64,000 nucleotides of DNA from Callaeas wilsoni (Eukaryota; Chordata; Aves; Passeriformes; Callaeidae). Positions 35,001-44,900 of this stretch are shown here, in pieces. The stretch covers positions 95,595 to 159,594 of the forward strand of contig VWPU01006303.1 of the NCBI GenBank assembly GCA_013398955.1, read 5' to 3'. The notes beneath the pieces were generated by a model, which saw only the letters and a program-made list of their open reading frames with translations, did no database searches and had not been told where the DNA came from. Made by a program: the position numbers and the translations under genes. Position 1 is the stretch's first letter. The number at the start of each line of letters is the position of its first letter.

Positions 35001-35823
35001 GCCAGCACAGCATCTATGTCCAAGCCATCAACTACCCGACAGTTCCCCGTGGAGAGGAGCTGCTCCGAATTGCCCCTACACCTCACCACACCCCTCAGAT
35101 GATGAGTTATTTTATCGGTGAGTGGACTCCCACATCAGTGCAGTGAAGATATTGCCGGTCTGTGCAGTCTTTGTACCAAAGATGAGGCTGGGAAGCACTT
35201 AAGTTTTAGATGTCATGAGCTGGTCAGAGTCTTTCCACTGCTGCAGCACATCCTGCACACTTCCCTGCTTGGAGTGTGACATGTGAAGGCTGGTGCACTG
35301 TGACTTGGAACAGAGGGTGCCAGGCCTATCCCCAGCCAGGGCCCGGCTCGTGCATTGTCCAAACCAGTCTTCACACATTACGTGGATCCCAAAGAACTCT
35401 GCTGTCCTCAGCTGAGCTGTTAACTTGTCTTAAACATAGATCTGTCCAGAGAAAGTAGATCCTTCTTGATCCTGTCAGGACAGGTGATATGAGGATAGCT
35501 GAGACTTAGTTGCAGCCCAGTTGTTTCAAGAGGTAGATTGTGTCAGAGTGAAATCCTATTATCCCTGCTCACTTGCTAGGAGAATAAATATACTGACCTT
35601 TCTGCTGCTTTTCTAAAGCAATCCAGTCTTAAGCTTTGATCTTGATAAACTTTTCTTAACAGAAAAACTGCTGGCTACGTGGAAGGATGTTGGTCTGGAG
35701 CTGAAACCACACTCATCAGCCGAATGCAACTTCTGTAGACGACCCCTACACTTTGAAGTGATGAGTGAACGAGAACGAGCCTACTTCAGTGGCATGAGCA
35801 AACTAGTATCTGTCAGCGCATGA
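28874..35823 (+). CDS. ALAS1: 5-aminolevulinate synthase 1, mitochondrial
   Basis: Condenses glycine and succinyl-CoA to 5-aminolevulinate with pyridoxal phosphate in the mitochondrial matrix, the rate-limiting step of haem synthesis. Join: 28874-29072, 29840-30046, 30983-31138, 31220-31442, 31882-32066, 32634-32813, 32982-33146, 34232-34500, 34955-35117, 35663-35823. Phases agree throughout and give 635 residues, the length I recall for chicken ALAS1 (human 640). Residues 1-135 hold the presequence and three haem-regulatory motifs: RRCPFLAR (C8-P9), QHCPRMM (C33-P34) and TKCPFLAA (C101-P102). The catalytic core carries [32 protein letters not shown] and [15 protein letters not shown]440 is the PLP lysine, placed by homology. 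The CP motifs mediate haem block of import, so feedback control should be intact. ALAS2 is excluded by the N-terminus and the absence of an iron-responsive element in the 5' UTR. The promoter is TATA plus NRF-1-like sites behind a GC-rich minisatellite. No break or missing key residue was found. Confidence 0.99.
29459..29585 (-). mobile_element. CR1 LINE fragment in ALAS1 intron 1
   Basis: The plus strand reads ACAGAATCACAGTTAGG, then GACCTCTGAAGTCGAGTCCA and ACACCACCATG, the familiar inverted 3' part of avian CR1. Truncated and mutated. Confidence 0.8.
29840..30046 (+). CDS. ALAS1: ALAS1 exon 2
   Basis: Residues 67-135: the linker and the third CP motif (TKCPFLAA), then the conserved [15 protein letters not shown] segment. 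Acceptor CATCTCAG, donor AAAG|GTATGT. Confidence 0.97.
30983..31138 (+). CDS. ALAS1: ALAS1 exon 3
   Basis: Residues 136-187, including [15 protein letters not shown] and [11 protein letters not shown]. This is the least conserved coding stretch at its 5' end. Acceptor GTCTGCAG, donor AAAT|GTAAGA. Confidence 0.97.
31220..31442 (+). CDS. ALAS1: ALAS1 exon 4
   Basis: Residues 188-261. Start of the conserved catalytic core, with [15 protein letters not shown] and [16 protein letters not shown]. Acceptor CTTTCAG, donor TGAT|GTGAGT, phase 2. Confidence 0.97.
31882..32066 (+). CDS. ALAS1: ALAS1 exon 5
   Basis: Residues 262-323, with [17 protein letters not shown] and [16 protein letters not shown], part of the substrate- and PLP-binding core. 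Acceptor CTCTTTAG, donor CCAG|GTAAGA. Confidence 0.97.
32634..32813 (+). CDS. ALAS1: ALAS1 exon 6
   Basis: Residues 324-383, including [20 protein letters not shown] and the FETVHSMDG end. Acceptor TTCCTCAG, donor GATG|GTAAGT. Confidence 0.97.
32982..33146 (+). CDS. ALAS1: ALAS1 exon 7
   Basis: Residues 384-438, with [17 protein letters not shown] (the PLP-contacting aspartate and histidine) and ending at SGTLG, one residue before the PLP lysine. Acceptor TTCCTAG, donor CTTG|GTATGC. Confidence 0.97.
34232..34500 (+). CDS. ALAS1: ALAS1 exon 8
   Basis: Residues 439-528, opening with the PLP lysine in [10 protein letters not shown] and containing [22 protein letters not shown]-rich with many CpGs compared with its flanks. 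A run of nine guanines lies about 140 bp upstream in the intron. Donor AAGG|GTGAGG, phase 0. Confidence 0.97.
34955..35117 (+). CDS. ALAS1: ALAS1 exon 9
   Basis: Residues 529-582, with [12 protein letters not shown] and [20 protein letters not shown], the C-terminal domain. Acceptor CTTCAG, donor ATCG|GTGAGT. Confidence 0.97.
35663..35823 (+). CDS. ALAS1: ALAS1 exon 10
   Basis: Residues 583-635, including the conserved [20 protein letters not shown] tail, and TGA at 35821. The 3' UTR is short. Confidence 0.97.
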
Positions 35824-35922
35824 AAGTAACAGTGTTAGTTGTTGTCTAGCTCTAGCATCCAGTCAGTAGCATTTTTTAATTGCTCAAGTATTTTAATTGT
35901 AGTTGAAGCACTAAGCTCTGAA

Positions 35923-36031
35923 AATAAATTTCTAGAGCCACGATGCCTATTTGTGTTTGTGTGCTTCTCTGTGTCCCTTCCATAACTGGAACTGAAGTGT
36001 CAGGGGGTGGGAGGGCATTTGATGGAATAAA
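35923..36031 (+). terminator. ALAS1: ALAS1 poly(A) signals (two)
   Basis: AATAAA at 35923-35928 and again at 36026-36031, about 100 and 205 nt after the stop. Either could be used. The first is followed by GT-rich sequence (TTTGTGTTTGTGTG), which favours it. Confidence 0.75.
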
Positions 36032-38651
36032 ACAGTGCTCTACAGCTTACTGCCCTTCAGCTGAACTACTGCCTGTTTGCTGACTATGCCCGAAGAACTT
36101 CCGTAGTGCTTCCTGCACAGGGTTTATTTATTATGAAAAGAGAAAGTAGCTTCTCTGGGGCATCTCCCTGCAAGCCTTTGAAAACATGCAGCTATTGTTC
36201 TACATGCCCACTAAAACTTAAGCAGCTTGAGAAGTGTTGTATAAGCTGCTTGCACCCATGTTTTGGGAGGCCGGCATTTGGAATGGGCTATGCTAGATGC
36301 TGTCTCATTCTGTTGCCCTCTTCTTCCTTTGTGGTTTTGTGCACAAGCATTCCCCTCCTCACATTCACTACCCTGAGGGAGAACGTGCTAGTGGAATTAA
36401 GTAAGTGGTATTTTCTGACTACCTGACAGAAAACAAAGGCGGTGGTGTGGCAGGGGCTGGAAAAGGAAGGCGTGTTCACCACTGCAGGTGCTCAATGCAG
36501 GTTGGCTCTGGCTGCTTCTGTCAGAGCCAGACTGGTGTAAAAGCTGTCAGCAAGCAATTTAATAGTTCAGTCATTGTAGGAGAACATCAGTACTGCCTTT
36601 GCAAACCTTAGGCCTGTTACACCCAATTGCCATCTTATTTCATGCTTTGGTGAATAGCAAAGGCCTGCTTTCAACAGGGGAAGTAATTGTCGGGGTGAGC
36701 ATGTGCACTCAGAGGTCAGTATTGGTGTGAAGTCACGCAGGGCACTGAACTGCTCCTTGCATGTGCAGGCACGTCCAGGAACTGCTACCGTGGCTTTCAC
36801 CAGCCCGTGAACAGCCACTCTCTCCCAGGGACTCTTGTTTTCTGGCTGTAATGAGCCAACCTGGCACTTCCCCCTGCTGTCACACTCACATGTGTGCTGT
36901 GAGGCTCCCTCCCACTAGGAATCCATTATAATATCACAAATAGCCATGTGTTGTGGAGATAGAATCCCAAGTTAAAGCAAAATCATCAGCTGGAAGTCAC
37001 CAGTTCTTTAAGCATGTACTGAAGCACCCTGCTATTCTCAGAAGAGTTCTTATAAAATATTTGACTTCCCAAGCAGTCAAGATACTTTGAAAAAGCCCCT
37101 TGCCAGCCAGTCAGGGGGCTGCTGCTGCCTCTACCACGTGCAGGTGTTCTGTAGAAGGGAGGATACGACCCACCTGGCCTTGCCTTGCCACGAACCATGT
37201 GTGGCCCAAGACTCAATGAATATGCATCTGTTACAGAGCTCTTCCCGTTATCTTTTAGGTTCTATAACTACATTGACTGGAGACATGAAGTAAAAAGCCA
37301 CAGCTCCTCCATCAACCTCTCCCTAGGACCTTGTCCCCAACACTGGAACGTGCCAACAATGTCATTGTCTCTGGCAACAATCAGTGAACAGCTGTAAGCA
37401 ATCAGTCTGTGGGGGGAGATAACACAACACGCTGACTCACATATGGCCATATTCTGACAGTACCAGGTCACTTGCATTTCTCGTTTTTTTTACTGAAAGC
37501 TTTCAGAATTGTCCGAGTGCATTTTACAAACCAGTTAATAAACCCAGTTTTTCTTCCTAGTTTTTATAACAGCAACTCAACACTTTGTACTACCAAGGAG
37601 AAGAAGTAAGACACAGAAAGGTACCAGCTATCAGAAATCTCCAGAGTTCCTCCGAATCAGTTACAGGAGAGAACTAAACCCCAGGATTCAAAGCTGGCAA
37701 CCTTTGAAATGACAGGAACACGAATAACCTCAGCACGTGGCAGCCAGTACCTCCACACCTCTTAACATCAGCTGTGACAAATTACCTTTAGCACTGGTGT
37801 TGGCAATCAAGAGTGTGAAAGCAGAACCAGGGCACAGCAAGAGGCCAGCAGATGTCCATCACTTAACTACAAAAGAAAGATAAACCCAATGGCACATTGA
37901 AAAGATAAATTGTCCTCAATGAAAAGGACAACAAAAGAAAAAATAAACACATATTGTTTCCCAGCAAATGAAAATTGAATGGGGGGTTGCATAAGTAGGG
38001 ATAAGTTATGTAAACTCTAGTTTGGTTCCTGGAAAAAATAATAGAGGAAGTAATCAGTAAAACATGTTAAAAGTCAGACAATGGCAGTGGCAAGAGTGAG
38101 GAAGCAAGAATGCAGCCATAAAGCCATGGCTAACATTCGTCTGGGGCAAAGTAATTCATCTAGTTAAATGTTGCATAGCCCTAAACTCATACCCTCCTCC
38201 ATTTCCCAACCTATTTACACAACGGAGAAACTCCAGGTGCTATAGGAGCAGCAAAACCACTCCAAGTGCAAGCAAGAGCACGTGTTCCCCATTGCCGGGA
38301 GGTGGCTACAGGGATGTTCTCTTCCTACCATGGCCAAGGACATTATTAACACGACCAAATTCACAGCTCTGGTATCCCTGATGCTTTGCACCCTTTTATT
38401 CTGGGACACACTCCTTGTGCTGCACCCTGGCCTGCTGCCAGCAGCTGGGATGGGGGATATGTGTGTGTGGACTCACCACAGGCCACTGTTGTTGGGGACA
38501 CACTGGCACAAAGCACCAAAAGCCTAATGCAAGGTAGCCCCTGGCCCAGAGCTGCTAGCCCAGCACCAGCATGGCTGGACTCCTGGTCATTTAGGATGTT
38601 CTGTGCCCCAGGCACCCTCCAGCTTGATCCCAAACCCTCATCATCCCCAGG

Positions 38652-38666
38652 TTAGGTTAGGTTAGG
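38652..38666. repeat. GGTTA pentamer x3
   Basis: Three perfect head-to-tail GGTTA units. Too short to be a telomere remnant. Confidence 0.7.
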
Positions 38667-39339
38667 CACCCTCCTTTCCATCCAGACCCCCAATCCTGCA
38701 CAGTCTTGGGGAGGGGGAGAGCTGATCCCAGATATCCTTACCTCCACAGGTAAATAGCCTTTCACTCCCTGCTACTCCTACATGCTTCCTGCCGTTTCCC
38801 AAGGATTGTGGGGAGGGCACGGAGCTCTTGAGAGGGCAAGGGCTCATCTCCCTTTCCCGCAGGCATCTGAGGTTTCATAACCCAGGTGCCAACTGACTCC
38901 TAACTCACACATTCAACTTACAACCAGGTGTAACTCTTTTGCAGCCCCTCTGCTTCAGATCTCAGGAGAGTGGAAGCCAAAGGAGTTAGCTCCTCTGAGA
39001 TTTTGACCTTTCCTGTGTGGGAATCCCATAAGGAAAAGCATCATGGTCCTATCATTTACTCTCTAGCTTGTTTGCTGTGGAGTCCATGAACCTTTGTCTG
39101 TGAGTCTTAAAAACCCTGAGCACTCAGGTTGGCTGTGTGGGTGTTCAGCCACAGCCCCCTGCAGCTGCCCCTTCTATTTGAAACAGGCTGTGCCCTGCTG
39201 TCCCCTGCCCAGCCAGGCAAATGCCATGTGGCCTGAGGCGGCACAAGTCCCTGCTGACCAAATGTGGGTTTCCCAAGCATTGCCTTAAACCCCAGATCTT
39301 TTACAAGGCAGCAGAGGAGGCTTTTAGCTCAAACCTTAA

Positions 39340-39535
39340 AGAGAAGCTGGGACAGGAAAGGAAAGCATGAGATGGAAAGAGATGGGGGACATGAGCTAGG
39401 ATGTGAAGGGACAGGTGATAACAGAATAGGAAGGGATGGAAGATGGAGAATGGGCTGGAGGATAGGATAGGACACAGAACGAGATGGGATGGGACAGGAG
39501 AAAGGATGAGATAGGATGGGAAGGAAAGGGTGCCC
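39340..39535. repeat. Degenerate purine-rich repeat
   Basis: The plus strand is almost free of pyrimidine runs, with imperfect GGGATGGGA, GGATAGGATAGG and AGATGGGATGGGA units. Probably an aged GGATA-type array. Confidence 0.65.
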
Positions 39536-40507
39536 AGCCTTTGGGCTGCTCCTGGCTGTCTCTCCCATGCCCATGCACCATGGTCCTTTGGCACAAGGGG
39601 GCTGTCACCTGGAATGGCTGCACTGGCAGGGGGTGGGGACAGTGAGTGGGACGAGTGGGAAAAGGGGCACAGCCCTCACTCCCCCTCAATATTTGGGCAA
39701 GTTAAAAATTACCGAGCACAGAAGAGGAGGAAGATCCGAAGGAGAAGGGTGAGTCAGCTTGTCAAATGACTCTGGTGTCGTCAGCCAGGCTTATTAGCAT
39801 TTATATACAGAGGGAGCTCTCCTGCACTGAGGCTGCTTCCTGCATAGCAGCATCTTCCCTTCTTCTCTTCCCCCATGTCAAAGGGAAACTGATTCAGAGT
39901 TGGAATTTTTTTTTTGCATTTAACCGTTTTTTTCTAAATGTTTTACAGCCGGCTTTGCAAATCTTCCATCTCATCCTGGGCATGGAGGGTAAAGCCGAGA
40001 CATGGCAATGCCCTGACCTGGGTGAGGAGTGGGAAAATTTGGAGCCTGGGACACAGGCAGACCCCACTGCGTTCCAAATTCTTCTCTTGGCTCTGCATCC
40101 TCCTGCTTTCCCTCCCCATGACCAGGCAGGAATTCACTCCAGGCAAGAGAACAGCCCCAGGAGCATCTTTGCAACCTTGCAAAATCACCAGCCATTAAAA
40201 CACTGGGCTGAGCAGGGATGCTGCCTCCTGCAGCCGGCTCTAGCTCTGGGCTTTGCTGCAGTGGCCCAGTGTAAAAACCTCTGCCAGCCATTAAAAGGTT
40301 GTGTCAGACCCCTGGACTGAAGGGTGGATGTCCTTCAAGGTGGTGAGGGCTGGACTCAGCCACGGCAGGCGGGCTGTGAGAGCTGCTGGCTCCTGGCTTG
40401 CGATGTCCAAGCACTTTGCTTTGCACCTCCGGAGCCCACAACTCCTAAATGCCCAAACATGGGGAACCCAGGGGATCTCCAAAGAGCATCAGACTGTTTT
40501 AAAAATA

Positions 40508-40513
40508 CTTTAT
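40508..40513 (-). terminator. TWF2: TWF2 poly(A) signal
   Basis: AATAAA on the minus strand, giving a 3' UTR of about 1.2 kb after the stop at 41736. The UTR contains a U-rich block (plus-strand A-runs, 41,617-41,642). Confidence 0.7.
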
Positions 40514-41735
40514 TCTTTAGAAAATACAGCGTTCAGTACAGTGTGCTCTGCTCCCCCCAGCTTCAACCCCCTGACTCCGCCGAGGCCAAGGCAACATCGG
40601 CACGTTCACCGCCACAGCTGGAAAGCAGAGGGCAAGTTTCACTGACCCCTCTTCCATCCTCTCAGGGAGGCAGGTGGCTCTCGAGCCCTCGCTGGTACCC
40701 AGCAGCAAGGTGCTCTCCCCCCAAGCCCCCAGTGCAGTCCAAATCACAGTGCCAAGCTTGGCCCGTGGAGCTGATGATCCATGGTGGCTGGGGACATCCC
40801 CGGGGGCACGCAGGGGCTGTCATGCTCCCCCACACAAGGATTTGGGGTAGCTCATGTGATTATTGAGACATGGGGCTACCCCAACCCAGAGACCCAGATG
40901 AGAACCCGGGGGTAAGGTAATGGTGGGGGCTGGGAAACAGGGAGTGGGGGATCAGGGCTCAGGAACCCCTCAGCTCCCATCCCAAACAGGGATAGGGCTG
41001 AGTCAGGGCTGTAACAGCTCCTTCTGAGGGGGAAAACCTTACTGGGGCAGTTCAAAAAGGGGATGCAAACATCACCCAAAGGCAGAGTGACCTTTCTCCA
41101 GGTCCAGGCTGAGCTCAGGACTCAGTGGGGAACCTCCACCTCCTGCTGCCTGGCTCTCTGCCGGGAGAAACTCCCATCCCACAGGAAGCAAAGCCCACCC
41201 CACAGGGGGTCCTGCCCGCACCCTGAGGGGTGCAGGATCGCTCCAGGCCTGGGGCAGAGGGGCCGTGCACACCAAGAGCGGGACAGGGGAACAAAGTCTG
41301 GAGGCTGGGGGAGCAGGGAAAGAAGCATTTTCTCTTTTCAAACAGGAATCCCCAACGCTACCCCCTTCCCTTTGCATAGAGCAGCTTTCAGGTGAGCGTG
41401 TCCTTCAGTCACCCAGGGGACACCGAGAGTGGCTGTGACCCCGAGAGGGACAGGAGCAAGGCTGGGGACATGGCTCTGCTGCTCCCGTCCTCCCCCTGCA
41501 GCCTCGGGGCTTGCACAAGGACACGGGAAAACAAACACCGACAACCCTGAACCCTCCCCACTGCTCTGCCCCCAGGTGCAACAAGCCATCCAGATGTTTA
41601 AAAAAGGAATGAAACAGGAAAAAAAAAGGGAAAAAAAAAAAAGGCTGAGATGGAGGGAAAGATCCCCAGGTCAGCGGAGAGGAAGGCGGGAAGCGCCGCA
41701 GGGATGGTGTCCGTTCACCGCCGGCCCTGCGGGAT

Positions 41736-41903
41736 CTAACTGTCCTCGCCGTTCTCGCCCGGCCCCTTGATCAGCCGCTTCTGTCCCCGCTTGCCCACGG
41801 GCCCCTTGGGCTTGGCGAAGGCCTGCTTGAAGGCGTGCTGCTTGGGGTGCACCTCCTCGTACAGGAACTCCGCCGTCAGCTCCGCTCCGTCGTCGATCTC
41901 GAT
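41736..41903 (-). CDS. TWF2: TWF2 coding exon 9
   Basis: Residues 295-349, [20 protein letters not shown] and the basic capping-protein-binding tail, ending NGEDS then TAG. Acceptor GGTGCAG. Confidence 0.97.
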   Translation of the reverse strand: MEIDDGAELTAEFLYEEVHPKQHAFKQAFAKPKGPVGKRGQKRLIKGPGENGEDS

Positions 41904-44900
41904 CTGCACCCAACAACGGGAAACGGGGGCTTAGCAGCTCCCTTGGGATTTGGCACCCACCTTTGGGGCACCCAACTGCCCCCCAAGCCCACCAGAGGGG
42001 CTGGACCAAGGCTGCAGCACGGTCCCTTGGCGATGCCCAGCTCCATCGCCTCTGGGGGGGCTCGCACTCACCTTCTTGGCTATCTCCAGGCAAAACTCCT
42101 GCTCCACAGTGTCCAGCAACCGGCTCTTGCAGCTGGAGTAGAGCATGCGCTCCTTGATGCTGCACTTGTACCCAGGCATGGAGTAGATAAAGACTGCAAG
42201 AAGAGAGCAGGGCTTGAGGCACTGCCCGGGCCCACGGCCAGGGAGCACCGGCTGCATTCCACCCTGCTCACAGCTTTTCCAGCCCTAACAGTCCCAGGTA
42301 ACATCCAGCAACAGAGGGTGAGCCACCCCATCCATCACCCCTCCCGAATCTCCCCTGGTACTCCTTCAACGCCGGAGGAAACCGAACTGCCCACACAAAT
42401 CCTCTGGGGCAGCACCCAGAGACCTGCACTGCACGTGGCACCAAAGGACCTGCCAGCACCCACCACGGGAGGGAACTGACTCAAGGCTCCCTGATACACC
42501 ACCCCTAACCCCATCCCTGCTTGCTCCCCATGGGACCAATGGTCCAGGGAAAACAAGGACTGGCCCAGGCTCAAACCGGCCTTTCCAGTGCCGAGGCTCT
42601 CACCAACAGACTCCAGGTAGTCTCCCTCGTGTGAGTGCTTGTACAGGAAGAAATGGTAGCGAGCGGAGTCCTGGGGGATCCTCTTGGGCAGGTCAGCGAT
42701 CTCCGTGGGGCTCGTGTGTACCAGGTCGATGGTCTCCCGCTCCAGATCCAGCTTCTGATGGACAGAGGGGACAGGGAGCAGATGAGAGTGAGAGATAGCA
42801 GCAGGAGGTGGGGAGAGAGTCACAAAGAAGCCATATGAGGGACCTACCAGCTGGATGTAGTTGATTTTCTTCTGTTTGAGAGCCTGGATGGCTTGCTGGG
42901 CATCCAGCTGCAGGGGGAAGGCCAGGCCCTGCAGCGTCTGGTGCTTGCTCTCCACGCTGATCTCTGTCTTCACCTGGGGATGGAGACCACCTCGAGCGTC
43001 AGAGCACAGTGGCAAAGGGTGGGGAAGGGAGAAACGGGAAAACCAGCTGGTTCTGCAGCTAAAAGCTTCTCATCCAAGCAGCTGTCTGACACCTGTCTCA
43101 CAGGGATCACGGCATTAAATCGCTGAGAGTCAGCCAGGCTCAGGATGGTGGTGCTTGTCACCATCCCACCTCTCTAGGACATCACCCGGCCCCAACCATG
43201 CACCCCACACCCCCTGCATCACTCTCAGCAAAGACCAGCTCAAAACCAACGTTTCCCAGCGAGTCCCTGGCAGGGATGCTGTGACCAACACTGGCACGTG
43301 TCCTCTCCGATCATCTCCGACTGCAACCTGTGGGTGACAGGGGAAGCCCTGAAATCACAGCACTCAGCTGGGCACCCCACCCTCCTCAATGGGTTTAACT
43401 GCAGCAGACAGACATTCCCTCCAGTGCTGGAGATCTGGAGGATCTCCAGATTGGAGATCCACAGCTTGGAAAGATCCCAGCCGCTGTTTTCCCCACAGCC
43501 CCTACAAGGCAGAGGCTGCCGGCCGTCTCCCGAGCAAACCCCTAGTCGAGGAGACCAAACCCCACTTCAAAGAGGGGAGAGAAAGAGCTTGCAGAGACAT
43601 CACATCGCTCCAGGTGCCTCCATCCAGCCACGGCAGGGTCCCTGATGGGGACTGGGGGGAAGGGGCAGGACGCGGCGGGCACACCATACCTCCTCGGGGT
43701 CGGGGTACTCTACCAGCGATGGGCAGCAGCAACAGCCCCCCACCATCTGCCACAGAATACAGGGAGACGGTGTCACCCCGATGGCAGAGGAGCCTCTCCC
43801 ACCTCAAGACCCCACCCAGCAGGGAAACACTCCAGCAACACTATCCCAGGTGCTCTGCAGTGAGCGTGGGTCCCTTTCCTTCGGGACCAGTTTTGGGGAT
43901 TTTGGATAGAGTCCAACCTTCATGGTTTTTTTCCTTTCTTCATTTCCCTCCCCCTGATAGAAAAGGATAAAAAGTCAAGGCATGCCAAGAGAAACACAAG
44001 AGTTTGAGCTGACATCTCAAAACCACTCGGCAGCACCAAAGTGGGTCTCATTACAGGCTGCCCTTTGTTACAGCAGCCCCACGCAGTACCCACACCCTGG
44101 GAGATGATGGAGCCAGATGCCCGGAGCAGAGCATGCAGGAAAACACTGCCAGGAGAAGGAAAAACCGGGCATCAAGCAGGCAGAGCAGCCTACCATCTCA
44201 GTGCTCGAGTCTTGGGAACAGGAATCCTGCGAGCGTGGGGAGAGGAGACACACTGTCAATGGCACCCAGCGCAGGGATGGGGGGGTCTCGTGTGAAAGGA
44301 GAAGGGGTGGGGGACACACGGATATGCCAGGAGGAGGGAGCTGCACCACCTCTCTGCTGGAGGACAAGGGAGGCCAATCCTGGCGATGTGGGCAGGGAGA
44401 GCAGCAAGAAACGACACAGGAGATGCCAGTGCTGGGGAGGAGCGGGAGGGAGAGCCTGGGCAGCCCCGAGCCTGGGCATGCAGGGTCTCCACCAACATCC
44501 CTGTGCAGAGCCCATCCCTGCCCCATCTCCTCCCGGCTCCCCAGCCAGAGCGGCCCCAACCCAGGGTCTGGAGGAGTTCCAGCACTCGAAGCAATAGGTT
44601 TTGGGCTATCCTCCACCAAGGAGCATACATGGAGGGTTTGTGAGGTAAAAAAATGCCCAAGCCTCTATTCATGCCGAGCATCCTGGAGGATGAGCAGGGT
44701 GTTGATGTGCAGCTCTTGGGAAAGGGAAATAATAGCTCAGGTGGGCACGAAGTCCAGCTGACCTCCAGCTCTGCTGTCCTACCATCCCCCAGGGTGCCAT
44801 GGCACCAGCAAAGGCCCGAGGGCAAGCACTCAGGGATTCAGGACACACACAAGCTCACCTGCTCCCACCCTGTGGAGAGGGGCAGCACAAGGACATTACC

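Larger units (their letters stand above)
36032..40507. other. ALAS1-TWF2 intergenic interval, no TLR9
   Basis: No gene seen. TLR9 occupies this slot in mammals, but the longest frames here are short and show no leucine-rich repeats or TIR domain. Contents are three GGTTA units near 38,652, a purine-rich degenerate block at 39,340-39,535, and otherwise unremarkable sequence. Confidence 0.55.

Noticed and set aside
38652..38666. Telomere-like repeat
   Set aside because: Three GGTTA units only, and not the TTAGGG vertebrate motif.
41835..42479. 214-codon plus-strand open frame
   Set aside because: Antisense shadow of TWF2 exons 8-9 and a GC-rich intron.
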